From assembly GCA_019914995.1 (NCBI GenBank), contig CM034131.1, positions 992,001-1,056,000 on the forward strand: a stretch of 64,000 bases of DNA, given 5' to 3'. Numbering within the stretch: position 1 is the stretch's first letter; every line of letters begins with the position of its first letter. The notes under the pieces are model-generated. The model saw nothing but the letters and a program-made list of their open reading frames with translations. It was not told the origin of the DNA and did no database searches. The DNA comes from Acanthochlamys bracteata (taxonomy: Eukaryota > Streptophyta > Magnoliopsida > Pandanales > Velloziaceae). Positions 1 to 12,032 of the stretch are shown here, piece by piece. Position numbers and translations under genes: made by a program.

Positions 1-579
1 AATGCTCGGAGGAACCAACCCAACATGAGTCCAGCTGCTCCGTAATGAATCATAGACTTCAAACTCACCATCACCTCCGATCCACACAACTTTGTAGCCG
101 CAGTTTGCAGAATGACCATTCTGGATCATTCCAACAGCCAAATGTGACCAAATCTTAACTGATTTTGAAGGAAGATCTTTGATAGTACCAGTTAGAGGGT
201 TCGAAATATAGAAGCCTCTGTGATTTATGTCTAAGAAACAAATGAGCCCACCAGCAGAAGCCACTGGAAGAAAGACAGCCTCATCAGGAAAATCAGGTTT
301 GCTAACATGATGCCATTTTCTCAGAGAAGGGTCGTACATGGCTCTAACCTTTATGTTCTCATAGGAGATGGTGAAGAACCAACAATAAGGTTGTGTTACT
401 TCGGCACATAGCTGGGAGAAACCATTGCTCGTCAAGAGAGAATTCCACTTTTGACAAACAGAACGAAAACGGAAGAAAGTAGCAACAGGAAGCCTCGCAA
501 TGGCAGTCTCAAGAAGTTCTTCAGGTAACTGCTTCCAGATTTCAGTTTCCATCATAACACCAGAGCTTAAATTAGTCAT
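1..579 (-). CDS. F-box/kelch-repeat protein (5' part; 3' end outside window)
   Basis: This would be the substrate-recognition subunit of an SCF (Skp1-Cullin-F-box) ubiquitin ligase. The visible part, read from the right, begins with ATG at 579; an in-frame stop TAG lies just upstream. Further in-frame ATGs lie at 555 and 552 (MMETEIWKQLPEELLE), and family members suggest one of these could be the real start. The F-box lies directly at the N-terminus (LPEELLETAIARLP, then FRFRSVCQKWNSLL). It is followed by a region typical of plant F-box/kelch proteins (MYDPSLRKWHHV, LPVASAGGLICFLD, NPLTGTIKDLPSKSVKIWS, EFEVYDSLRSSW). From memory this resembles the At5g15710 type, but no search was run. The frame is open to base 1, so the kelch C-terminus lies outside. 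A 5'UTR intron (about 732-2389) separates the coding exon from its leader. Family assignment is fairly sure; the exact ortholog is not. Confidence 0.82.
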   Translation of the reverse strand, partial: MTNLSSGVMMETEIWKQLPEELLETAIARLPVATFFRFRSVCQKWNSLLTSNGFSQLCAEVTQPYCWFFTISYENIKVRAMYDPSLRKWHHVSKPDFPDEAVFLPVASAGGLICFLDINHRGFYISNPLTGTIKDLPSKSVKIWSHLAVGMIQNGHSANCGYKVVWIGGDGEFEVYDSLRSSWTHVGLVPPSI

Positions 580-731
580 ACATTCATTCAACAAAATTTC
601 CTACATGAGATTTTTTTGCAAGAGGAGATTGATTTTCTTCCATCGCCTTCAAAGATCCAGTCCCTTCCAGGATAATTGAATTGCAGCAGTCATCCTCCAT
701 CAAGCTGCTATCTGTGTCAAGAAAATTTCAC

Positions 732-2389
732 CTGCAAGACAAATAGAAGTCAGGTTACACTTTATACATGGATAGTTCACCAGAAATTCTCAAAGGGTAT
801 CTAAAGAACTAAAAGGGAATAAAACAAAGTCGCTGCACACTTACATACCCCAGGAAAATTGTCATGAGCCTAAGAGAGTCGCAACCAGAATATTTTAACA
901 ATTTTAAGTCAGAATGATTCTATAAATTCATGGAAATCCATATCCTAAGATTCCAAGAAGATGCATCCAGCAAAGCTACAACCAAGGTTGCAATGCATGA
1001 CATAGAAAGTTTAAGAAGCACAAACAAAGTACACAAAAGAAAAATCATTGCAAGTAATGCCATGTGACAACAGGATATATTCAGGTAACACGAGCATCAG
1101 GAAAGCACTTCAAAAAGAAAAATAAATATATGCAAGCATGCAACCTAAAGCAAATATCAGTTGCGGCCATATATTGCAAACTCTGATGGCCAGTAGTACA
1201 TTATGAGATGTTTAGTTGTTATTCTATCTCATAAAATGGTTTTAAATAGTATGACACCTTGAAACACCTTCTTTACTTCCTATTGAGTGCTTGACATGGT
1301 TCCAAAGAAAAAATGTGAATTTCCCATGACAAGATTTAATAGTAATCAACACTAACAAACACACGAGTAGTGCTTTAGATAAGACTAGAAGCACCTAGTT
1401 GATAAAAAAAATTTTAAATACTTAAGATGCTCTTAGTTGGTGAGCAGAACCATGACATTAGATCCTTGAAAGGTAAAAAACTAAGCATATTCTATCAACA
1501 TCCACTCTGAATGCATTACATAGAAATTATTACTAAATTACCTATAAGGTCCAACTATCTCCCCCAAAAAGTCCTAGCAATTGCTTTTTGTTCACCTTTC
1601 CAGTATGGCTAACAGAAAGGTCCAAGCAGCGGTTTGACGCAGCCTTTGAAGGCTGTTAGAAACCTCATATTGTGAGTACAGGAGCCATACCCATTCTCAA
1701 AGCCCTTCAAAGTTTTCACATGCTTATACTTTTATATGTAGTGACTTTCTGAATATCAACCAAACTTTATCTCCTATCATGTCACCTGGAGGCTCTTGCT
1801 TCCCTCTTGATAATAATTCAGTTCTGGCACCTCTCTTTTTCATACAATTCATTCTGCCACCGAATGAGTCACTCAAATTTCACGGGCAATAAAACAGCTA
1901 CCAGCATGCACAGAAAGCACCATTACAGGACAAGTTGGGTTGTTAAGGTATGCCAACATACAGAATTATTGAATGCTTCACCAGAAGCGGCATCACAAAG
2001 AAGTAACAGTCATGGTCGAAGCTAGCACAGAACCAGAATTTCTGCTCCAATAGGACAACTGCACAATTTCTTAACAGGCACTCTCAGCATGAAGTAGAAA
2101 CAGAATTGAACCAACAAGAATCCATTAGAATTCTATGTTGCACCTTGTAACACAGAACTACTCAACAGAGATACAAATTTCAGAAGAAACTGACGCCAGA
2201 ATGAACTAAAAAATCCTAACATGTAAAACACAGAACATATGTCGAGATCGAGAGACACGAAATTGTAACCAGATTCGGCAACACTAACACCAAACAACAC
2301 AATTCAATCACGAGCGTACAGGAAGCAATTCAAATGCAATCTAAGGAATGATATTATCTAATACTGGATAGAGAAAAGAAAGAGAGCAC
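732..2389 (-). other. 5'UTR intron of the F-box gene
   Basis: Read on the minus strand, the leader exon ends CGCAG and is followed by the donor GTGCTCTC at 2389. The acceptor TTGTCTTGCAG ends at 732, just before the exon that carries the start codon. No coding frame of quality occurs in between. The 1.66 kb interval is less AT-rich than the spacers and carries no recognised repeat. A long leader intron of this kind often boosts expression in plants; that is inference here. Confidence 0.6.
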
Positions 2390-2700
2390 CTGCGTGGATT
2401 GTAGAGCAGAGGCAATGAATCACCACCGAAGAGATTACAGAGCTCCTAGATCTGCGCAATAGCATCGCCACGTGTCCTCTTCCACCTCCAACACCAGCTC
2501 CTCCCTCATTCATTCTCCTCCTCCGCCACTTCCGCCGCCACTCTCCGGCCCCTGCCGGTAACCTTATCTTCCTCTTTCTCTCTCCCTCTAACTCTTTTCC
2601 CTCTCTACATATCAACAAAATTTTTTCGAAGGCTTCTTATTTCTATATAACTTTTTCTCTACCGACTCCCGGAACCGGTCCCCTCGAAGCATTTATATAG
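2390..2700 (-). promoter_or_regulatory. Leader exon and core promoter of the F-box gene, with an ABRE/G-box
   Basis: The leader exon starts somewhere near 2660 and ends at 2390. A TATA-like element (TATATAAA on the minus strand) lies at about 2690-2700. The 11-mer GCCACGTGTCC, which contains the G-box CACGTG and the ABRE core ACGTGTC, lies at 2467-2477, inside or next to the leader. The segment 2470-2600 is pyrimidine-rich on the plus strand (purine-rich on the transcribed strand) and GC-richer than its surroundings. Confidence 0.45.
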
Positions 2701-5090
2701 TAAACATTTCTTAAATCAGAACTTGGATTCGTAATATTTACTATTTCTCTGCCACTACGTTTATTAAATAGGCATTTGAAGTGTATTATTATTTACGCTT
2801 TCTGGCACCTGTAAGTTCGATACTAGAAGTAGTGGAGTGGTATAATTTTTGTAATTTAATATAAAAATTTTAAATTTTACTTTTAATTTATTTTTATAAC
2901 TAATTAAATATAAAAATAGACTTTTTAATTTATTTTTAAAAAATTTTCATATTTATTTTTATATGAAACAATTCTTTAAAAATGTTAACGGTCAAGATTT
3001 CATCAGTCGCCATCAGTACCATATCCACCGGACACATGATGATTTGAAGATTTTTGAACGGTTGCGATATTTAGATTCTTGGGATTGTTGGCTGTAATTA
3101 TGATATAGTTTGATTCTTAATTAGGGCTATTTGCATTATGCCCTCAAACTAATGATGGCAGTTAATAAATTTTGTGAAGTCTTAGAGGGTATTTTATTTT
3201 ACGGTCAAACATAAATTTTATGATGCTTATAAAATAGCTAATAAATTTATGTCAATAACAATTTTTTTAATTATTTTTGAACTATTTGCTGACAAATAAA
3301 CGAATCTTTATTATCAAACTTCATAAAAAGCAAATCAAAAGTTCATGAGGCATGAATTGTTCATTAATTACGTTTTAGTGTTTTAGACAATAAGGAATTT
3401 TGAAAGTAAATATGAAATATTATAAAGAAAAAGTGTAATGCTTAAAAAAGAAAAAAGTATGCATTTCATGTTTTGTCATGATACGAAGAAAAGAATCATA
3501 TAAAGTCATACTAGTAACAAAATTTACTGACATTTTCAAAGATGTGGACCTTCATTCAAAATTAAAACAAACTATTATAATAATTTCAAATTTTTCTTCA
3601 TGGACTAGCGGTGAATTTACCTTAATTTTAAGGCATTAAAAATCAAAAAGTAGGTAATCAGCAGGTGAATTGTAGTTTCCAATTTCAATCAATTGCAATG
3701 ATGAAGAAGAACAACAAACGAAACACAACACGAGCGAGTTTTTTTTATTGTGGTCCTTGTTTATGTTGTCTTCATGAGTGCAACTTTGAAAAACTAATGC
3801 TGCTGATGAGTGCAAAATGTTAGTGTTAGATAAACACGACGCTTACTTTTCAAATAATTATTATTACAAAATAAATATTTTATATATTTTAATAACATTT
3901 GTACAGTATTTTATGGATATTTTTTTTAAAAGTAAAAGTATACAAAAACTTACATTTCATAAAATATTTATATGTGTAATTTTGTTTGTATGATCGAAGT
4001 TCTATACTAAAAAGATTGGTGAATCTTTTGAAATTAGCATCCGTATTTATAATTACACATTTATTTCGGCACCTAATTAATTTGAAACTATTAAAAAATA
4101 TGAATTGTTAAGCCCACCAAATTATGACACATTTTGTCCAATTTAATACGAATAATTAGTCCACCTCTAAATTAGCTAATTTTATTTTACTTTAGCCTTT
4201 CAAACCCTACTCTCTACTAATTCAGACATAGTTCAATTTTTTTATTTTAAAAAAAAATAATTTATAAATACTTTCAAACATCTTTAAAAAATAAAATCAT
4301 GAATCATGTTGTCCGAAACTCTAAAAAAATGTGGTTAGCACTTGGCAATCAACAATCTAAAAAGAAGATGGGTTCCATAATACCATATATTTTACTGTGC
4401 GTTTTATTAAAATAAAATAATTTATATTTCAAATTCAGTTGTGTTATATTTTTTTAATATTTTGATCGTATACGACTAATTTTGAGGTCTTAAAGACCTT
4501 TTTTGGGCTTTGGACGAACATATTTAAGATTTGTGTGAACTTCTATAGTTTTTATGCAACCATTTCTACTGCAAAAAAAAGTTAATGATCTGTTATCTAC
4601 CAAAGCAGATTTTGATAGTTTTTCTTTTTCTACCCTTTATGTATGTGTTTTTCTAGAGATGTGTTTTCGTGTTGCTATGAATGTAATTTTTTCATATCTT
4701 TTTTTCTAAAGAGTTCTATCATCTTTTCCATGAACATAGTTTCTTCTCTTAAAGTCGATCTAAGTAAACATTATCTTCATTTATAATTGTTGTTTTTATT
4801 TCTTAATGTTACTTGAAATTCTAACGACTACTTTGATTAAATTCGAAGAAATTAATTATTAAATATTTTATATTAAGTAGATTTTTTAATTATCTATTTT
4901 TATTAAAAATAATTTTGCTTCGGTTTCAAATTACTTAGTTTTATAATTCTTCCGCTGCTTCTCCGTCTTCATAAATATAACAATAAGTTGTATATTATTA
5001 GATTAATAGAATAGTTTGTGGTTCAATTGACCTCAAATTACCAGTAGTAATGGTAGAAGGAAGTTGTTCTACCAGATGTACTCTTGTAGT
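2701..5090. other. AT-rich spacer without a recognisable gene
   Basis: The stretch is mostly A+T with many homopolymer runs. Short ORFs here have no protein-like character. I see no RNA gene and no repeat with convincing ends; a few A/T-rich segments (about 2840-2980) resemble decayed repeat cores. Confidence 0.5.
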
Positions 5091-5350
5091 GGGAACTTGT
5101 TTTTGGGATTACTTTTTTCTAATAAAATTTTTTAATTTTCTATTTTATATTTTTTAATATATATTTTATAAATATATAAAATATTTATTTAAAAATTAAA
5201 AAATTGTAAAAAAATTTTACAGAATGAAATCTTTTTATTGCATATTTTTATTATTTTTTAAAAAAAAAAAAATAAAATTCTTTTTAAAAAAAATAAAAAT
5301 ATTTTTTAATTTTAAAAATTTTTATTTCATAAACAATCTCAAACGTCCCC
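5091..5350. repeat. MITE-like element, group A
   Basis: The left end reads GGGAACTTGTTTTTGGGATT and the right end CAATCTCAAACGTCCCC, which are imperfect inverted repeats of each other. The core carries the group A signature: a TTTATAAATATATAAAAT run, then a TTTTTATTGCATATTTTTATT run. It closely resembles the copy at 7267-7523. Confidence 0.6.
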
Positions 5351-5659
5351 ATAGCACTCGAAGAAGTTATAATGAAGACACACCTTTGCCTTTGGAATGG
5401 AATATTAAAACTTGATTACGTCCATTGAATCATATCTCTATCTGAGAAAAGAGATCATCCTGAATGATTGCAGGTGAGCAGAGAAAGAAGAAGGGAATAT
5501 TTTGCAGCATATACGACATTATTTTTTTAATAAATTTTTATAATATTTTATAAAATAGAACTTATATTTCTGAGAAAATAGAACTTATATCTTTACCAGA
5601 CAAAATAAGGAAGTCAGGTCATTATGCTTTAGGCCGAAGGGCTCGTTGATCGATCCACT

Positions 5660-5848
5660 AACTCATTTTTTAAAAAACTTACTTTTAATTAAAATAAATA
5701 ATTATTTAAATAAATTATTTAATTTAAAAATTTAAATTTAAATTCAATTTTGTTTAAATAAATATAAAATTTTAATTTTTGTTAATTATTTTAATTTTTA
5801 AATTTTATTTTTCAAATTAAATTTTAAAAAAATTGGTAAACACGTCCT
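5660..5848. repeat. MITE-like element, group C (right end clear)
   Basis: The right end GGTAAACACGTCCTAA matches the ends of the copies at 6141-6396 and 40501-40731. The core is made of ATTTAAA/AAATTT blocks. The left border near CCACTAACTCATTTTTTAAA is only approximate. Confidence 0.45.
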
Positions 5849-6140
5849 AATTAAGGCCCAAAGGCTTAGAGTAACAGGGCCTAATTGTCAAGGAGAAGAT
5901 TGTCGTAAGGACGGGTAGAATTAACAACGATTTATCTAGGCCAAGCTAACAAGGTTTTAAAAGCCCAATTATCTGTTGGGCTTATGGTAAGAACTACACC
6001 GCATAATAGGCCTTCTCGATCGACCAATTTTAGAGCCCAGTGTGATTAGAACAAATAAATTGCAATGTCAGGCCCCAAGGAATAACTTTAAGCATATCAA
6101 GACCTATTATTATGATTCAGTAGATGAGCAAAAACCTTAA

Positions 6141-6396
6141 GGATGTGTTTAACTTGTAGATAAAGTGGATGAAATGAGTTTTTTAGAAATCACTTTAAAA
6201 ATTAAATTAAAAATTACAAAATAAAAAATATTTAATAAAAAAATAAAATTATGTATTAATTTATTATTTATAGTAAATTTTAAAATTAAATTTTAAAAAA
6301 ATTATTAATAAAAATTTTTTTTTTTTTTTTTGTATGTATTTTATATTAAAAATGAGTTTTAAAAAAAGTAAAATTGGGGTGTTAGGTAAACACGCC
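6141..6396. repeat. MITE-like element, group C
   Basis: The left end GGATGTGTTTAAC and the right end GTTAGGTAAACACGCC form a terminal inverted repeat around GGnnGTGTTTA. The core is about 85-90 percent A+T and contains the group C motif AATATTTAATAAA followed by TTTATAGTAAATTTTAAA, also seen at 40501-40731. Confidence 0.6.
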
Positions 6397-7043
6397 GTAA
6401 ATATATAGTCCTCAAAATATATATATCACTTGTTTGAACTCCACATTCAAATGAACTCAAGCTCTAGTTTCGACTAACGGCGTGAAGTGGTTTTTTATAA
6501 CACTTCTCTAAAAATGAGTTATTGAAAGTAAACTATTGTGAAAAATTCTGCGAGTTATTTAGAATATATTTTTTTAGGCAAAAAATACCGTAATTGGTTA
6601 AACTTAGGAAATATTTGAAAGCATTTTTTTAAAAAAAATTTCTGAAACGAAACATATTTTAAACTTTTTAAAACAATTTTTTTTACATCAAAATACAATA
6701 AAATAAATAATTATAAAATATTATATAAAATTTACTGAAAATATAAAATAATAAGTTAAGATAAAAAAGAATTGAAAATCTAAACGAAACAGCACCTAGC
6801 CAATCAAGATCGAATTAAGTTTGGTTGACATTGTATTAAAACTAATGCGTGTAGTGTGCACTTGTAGTTTATGCTCATTCCTATTTTGGACAATAGGATG
6901 TATCAATTATACAAAATTTATTTTATTCTGTTAAATTTAAATTCGAACTCACTTTCTACATTATAATTTTTATTTTAAATTTATTTTATATTAATTGAAA
7001 GTTGAAAATCACACTTAATGTTAAATAGAACGAGAGATAAGTA

Positions 7044-7264
7044 GGGGCCGTTCGGCAAAACTTTTCTAAAAAAATTTTTTAATTTATATTTTTAAATATA
7101 TTTTTTATAAATATTTATTAGATTTATTTAAAAATATAAAAAATTTACATAACAAAAATATTATATATATTTATTAACTTTTAATTAAACAATAAAACTT
7201 TTTTTGAAAAATAAATATATTTTTTATTTTAGAAAAAATTTTAAAAGTACTCCGAAACGTCCTA
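7044..7264. repeat. MITE-like element, group A, inverted relative to its neighbour
   Basis: The left end GGGGCCGTTCGGCAAAAC and the right end CTCCGAAACGTCCTAAG are inverted versions of each other (CCGTTCGG / CCGAAACG). The element abuts another group A copy that starts at about 7267, so two copies lie back to back. Confidence 0.55.
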
Positions 7265-7266
7265 AG

Positions 7267-7523
7267 GAGATGTTTGGGATTGCTTTTTTTTAACACTCTT
7301 TTTCAATTTTTCATTTCATATTTTTCAATACATATTTTATAAATATATAAAAAATTTATTTAAAAATTTAGAAAGTGTAAAAAAATTTTACGAAGTGAGA
7401 TCTTTTTATTGTATATTTTTATTATTTTTTTGAAAGTAAAAAAAAATATAACTCGTTTTTAAAAAAAAAAAAATATTTTTCATTCTAAAAAAGCTCTATT
7501 TTATAAGCACTACCAAACATCCC
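7267..7523. repeat. MITE-like element, group A
   Basis: The left end GATGTTTGGGATTGC and the right end CTACCAAACATCCCTCC form a terminal inverted repeat GGGATGTTTGG / CCAAACATCCC. This is one of the cleanest group A copies in the window and shares its full core layout with 5091-5350. Confidence 0.65.
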
Positions 7524-8479
7524 TCCACATTGGAGGGGGTGACCTACTAAGATATTATTGTTTCATGATTTTGCATATAGCAGAATAATAAAAAAGCTAT
7601 TGTATCTTTAGAATTGGACCATCTCTGAACTTGCCTTTTTCTTTTTTGGTTGAAAGCAAAGTTTTCTAATTTATTTTTAAAGTGTGATCTATAACATAGT
7701 CCCAAACAAACGATAAATGAATTCAAAAACTTTTTCTTCCTAATTCTTTACTATTCAATAAAATCTAATTATAATTCGTTATTTGGATTTATCAAAGAAA
7801 ATCTATCATTTTAAAGAGTGGAACTTCAATGATTCACGGACATTGAATCAAATTAACAATATTGAAGTAGACTTTTATGGCAATTATACTTATTTCAATT
7901 AATTCAATTATATTAAAAGGAAACACTCTTAATATATATTTGGAATAGCTGAAGCAAATAAGCAATAAACCTTTCTAGAATTTCTATAAATGTGTATGGA
8001 AATTATTTTACATATATTTATTTATTATGTATAATTTATTCATATTTTCTTAATTAAAAAACTTTTAAACTGTTATGAAGAACTTTTTTAACCGACGTGG
8101 CTCGTTAGACTTTTCGCTTTGCTTTCAACTCTTTTTATTTTATATTTCTTAATAAATAATTTATAAGATTTATTTAAAAATTAAAAAATGTAAAACAATT
8201 GTATATTAAAACATATTATATTATTTGTTTTATTTCTTTATCAAAAAAATATAACTTATTTTTAAAAATATATTTTATTTTAAATAATTTTATTTTATAA
8301 ATATTTTTAAAAGTTCTCTGGCTAATGTGTGACTAACAAAACCTGGTTGTTGCTTGTCAGTTCGGTCTGCAAACAATTGGGCCATTCAATTATTATATCC
8401 CAGCTTGGAAATGGGCCCAAATTTCCCAAACATTGCTTGCAAACATTAGATGCTCTTCCATTTGTTCGCATTGATTAGA
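7524..8479. other. AT-rich spacer with a decayed repeat
   Basis: No gene is visible. About 8090-8320 has group A-like core sequence (TTTATAAGATTTATTTAAAAATT) but weak ends. The segment 8335-8470 is less AT-rich and includes a TTGGGCC/GGGCCC-like stretch, but it has no frame of interest. Confidence 0.4.
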
Positions 8480-8714
8480 ACGTTTGAGAATGCTTATAAA
8501 ATAAAATTTTTTTTAAATAAAAAATATTTTTATTTTTTTGAAAAATAAATTTTATTATTTTATTTTTTTAAAAAATAATAATATATAATAGAAATTTTTA
8601 TTTTATAAAATTTTTTTATATTTTTAAAATTTTTAAATAAATTTTTTATATATTTATAAAATATATATTAAAAAATATAAATTAAATTAAATTAATAAAT
8701 AATATTTGAAACGC
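8480..8714. repeat. MITE-like element, group A (CGTTTGA-ended variant)
   Basis: The left end ACGTTTGAGAATGCTTATAAAA and the right end AATATTTGAAACGCTGC are inverted repeats (CGTTTGA/TTTGAAACG). The core matches the copy at 58462-58682 nearly block by block: TAAAATATATATTAAAAAATA near the right end, and alternating TTTTTATTTTT / AAAAATAAT blocks near the left. Confidence 0.6.
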
Positions 8715-11700
8715 TGCGTCAAGACGCTCTTTTAAAATTCTCCTGCAAAAGCTTCTTAATGAACCGACTCGGATATTCTTAACATGCACTAGATTTAAAC
8801 ATTTCTGTTGGATTGTAATTGACCCGACTCATTTGATCGCATCTCTAAAAAAAATGTTTGAAAATATTTAAAATTAAAAAAAAGGATCAAATGTTATTGT
8901 GGTTCTATCTTATTAAGGCCAAACCATTCTATTCATTCATGGACCTTACCGACCATTTCAAATGTTTGTATTAAAAAATATAAACATTTCATGATTGTGC
9001 AATACATTGAAAACAAGATATGTAAATGATTTCCTTCGTTAAGCTTGAGTAGTTAATGATTAGAATGGAGTGATCGAAATATCATACTTAAAGACTACTG
9101 AAAATTATTTACAAAAGCATAATATTCTGAATATAAAATGGCACTATTTAGCAAAACTTTTTAACAAATTTTTATTCTAATTTTTTATTTTTTATTTTTA
9201 GTAAAATTTTTTAAATATTTTTTCTTTTTAAAAATTATATTTCATAAACATGGCAAACATTCTTTATACATATGCGATAGTTTATAATAAAATTTGTCGG
9301 TCAATAAATTAAAATCCATTTAAAGCATATTATATTTTCTGTAAATAATTTAAAAATATATTTGTTATAGAAGATTTGTGAAATAAATTTATAAAGGCCA
9401 CACTAGGAAGCGACTTGTTTGTTTCGAAAATTCTTTTCAAAATCACTTTCGAATACATAAACAAGGTTTGAATAACTTCTCAAAATAAATAAAAAAACTT
9501 CTTCATATATCAATGAAATAAACAGTTTATAATCCTGGTCATACTTGACCTTGTTTGCATTAATCGTACAAAATTGGGAAGCCTAATGTGCACAATTTCC
9601 AAATGTACTTCAAATAATTTATCTTAATATTAACTTAATTAAAAAGCTGATTTGAATTCTTTAACCAAACTCACAAGTCACAACCACAAACTGGTATTTA
9701 TGGCCAATTCATTAAATTTTTAATGATACGTTATGATTAGGTAATTTATTTTGCATTAATAAAATTTTACATAATAAAATATTAATATTATTTATTATTA
9801 ATTTTTTAAATAAAAAATTTATTTTATAATAACTTTCAAATGTTCTTAAAAACAACATCATTATTTTCTCTCTCTTCATGTGCAAAAACATGTGCTTCAA
9901 ACTCCTAGTGTATACTAAAAGAATTTCTGTTACATACTCTTTTGTACCAAAAGAAATTTATTTTATAAACTTTAGGATTTAGATCTCAAGGTTTATGGAA
10001 GTCCTCTGACAAAAAAATTAGTTTAGTAGATGTTTTCTTAATCAAATACTTATTTAAGCATAATAAGACAAATAAAAAGTTTATGAAGTTCATGTGTAGA
10101 TGTTTCTTTCTTTGGTGGGAAGATTGTGCTATCTTTATTTTTAGCAAAGAGTTTGTGGGCTTGAATTATGATTCTGATATTATATTAAAAATTTGTATCA
10201 AATCTAAAATACTAAGATAGAAATTGAAATTGCTGAAAATTCTAAAAATTTAAAGAAAATTAATGCAAATTATGTACTTTGCTCATATGTCACGATTTAA
10301 ATTGTCACATAAATCTCATTTCCTCTTGAATAAAACTAACTTGGGAAGAAGAATCAAAGTTCCAAAAACAGGTTAAAACTTTGTCGTTCATGTTTTTGTT
10401 GCCAGCAAACTAAATAATCTTTTCACACTGTTCATGTTGTTCTTTCTTTTAAGATCAACTTTCTCGTGAAAAGTTAATATCATTTCTCAGTTGAGAACAA
10501 ATTATAAAGGTATTCTAGGGTTTTTGAGCTTTGTTATCTTCAAATAGCTATTAAATAACATCTTAAATTTTCATGCATCTACTAAAGACATATTTGAAGT
10601 TTTCTTTTTTAAGTAACGCACATACTTGATAAAGATGACATCTAATACAACCGTATTTGTATTTTTGTTGGTTAGTTCACATCCAACCGAAAGCCAACGT
10701 GTATCCCTGTTACACAAAAATTTTAACTCGTATATGTACATTTGGCAAAGGTATTGTTAAAGCCACTCACCCTTTAGGCGTTCTCGCGCATTTCCTTTTC
10801 AAAGTCATCGAAAGATAAATATATTTTTTTCTTCTAAAAAATAATGGGTGAATTATATATTATAAAGTAATTTCGAAATAGTTAACTAAGATAAAATATC
10901 TAAAAAGACCCGGCTCATACATCAAACATTTAAAATTTTTTATCATAGTTAACTCCTTCAATATTGTATCTCTCTAACAGCAATATCAAAATTGATAATT
11001 TGGCTGTAAGTCCATTGTACCTAATAACTCTCACTGATAGTGGGCTAGTTGGTTCATAGTAGTGCAAATCACATGAACTTCCGTATGGTAAGCGAAAATT
11101 TAAAACAAATTGAGTTCTGATGGTTAATTTTTGATTGCACAAAAAAAATACGTAGAGAAGACGACTGATATATTTTATAGTTTTAGCTAGTATGCGGTGA
11201 GCAGGGTGAAGTGGTGTGATTCATCGGCTTCTATATGACAAACGAAAATTTAGAGCGAGTTGCGCTTTGAAAACTAACTTCTAGTATGCAGTAATAGTGA
11301 TCGAGTTAATTCGCTGAGATTCTAAATTATCGACGTATTTAGCGTTAGATAGAATGCTTGAATATAAAGAAATATATGTGTTTCAATTTTGGATAGAAAT
11401 TATTGAGTTTCAAAATGAGTAAATTAGTTTCACATAAAATAAAATAAATAAAATAAATAAAATAAAAGTTGATTAATATATTAAAAAAATTATAAATTAT
11501 TGGTTTAAGATTTGGTGTTAGATTAGGATTTCTAATATATAAAACCAATCCTTCAAATTTTTTAAATTTTATAATATTTCTCTAAATAATAGGTTGCGCG
11601 AGTGCAAGAGTGCTTGTTTCTCTCACCTATCGTTGAATGTAATGGAAACTAAAAAATAAAACATTAAAACAATCCAACTCTTGTTCTTTCCCAAATCAAT
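8715..11700. other. AT-rich spacer upstream of the HIPP gene
   Basis: No gene is recognised. A short repeat-like block lies at about 9137-9265 (GGCACTATTTAGCAAAAC ... CATGGCAAACATTC). The region 10640-11340 has slightly higher GC. It contains two related stretches, about 11030-11140 and 11205-11300, that share a phrase like GCGAAAATTTAAAACAAATTG / ACGAAAATTTAGAGCGAGTTG. This may be a degenerate duplication. Confidence 0.4.
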
Positions 11701-11835
11701 AGAAGTGAAGTCGTGCCGTATGTGATTGAACATGAACATTCACCCTCCAATAATTTACATGATAACGAAGAAAATTAAAATAAAATCCCAAACAGTCCAT
11801 ATATGCATCTGTCCACACGCTTCCTTTGCAGTTGA

Positions 11836-11841
11836 CACGTG
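11836..11841 (+). promoter_or_regulatory. G-box CACGTG upstream of the HIPP gene
   Basis: GACACGTGCG lies about 195 bases upstream of the HIPP start codon, with a second ACGT core (GCCACGTCAC) at about 11879-11888. ACGT-core elements are bound by bZIP/bHLH factors. A role in this gene is inferred from position only. Confidence 0.35.
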
Positions 11842-12032
11842 CGAAAGCACACCTTCGCTCGTGCTAAGACATTTAATGCCACGTCACTACTCTTTCCTTT
11901 CTCTATCACTAAACTCCAGATAGAGCCTCTCTCTTTCTCATTCTTCAACAAAAAAGCCTCAGTGCAGGAGCGCACTTGAGCCAAGCTCCGCAAAACAGAA
12001 GTTTTATTTTTTTTTTTTTTTTCCAAGAAGTA

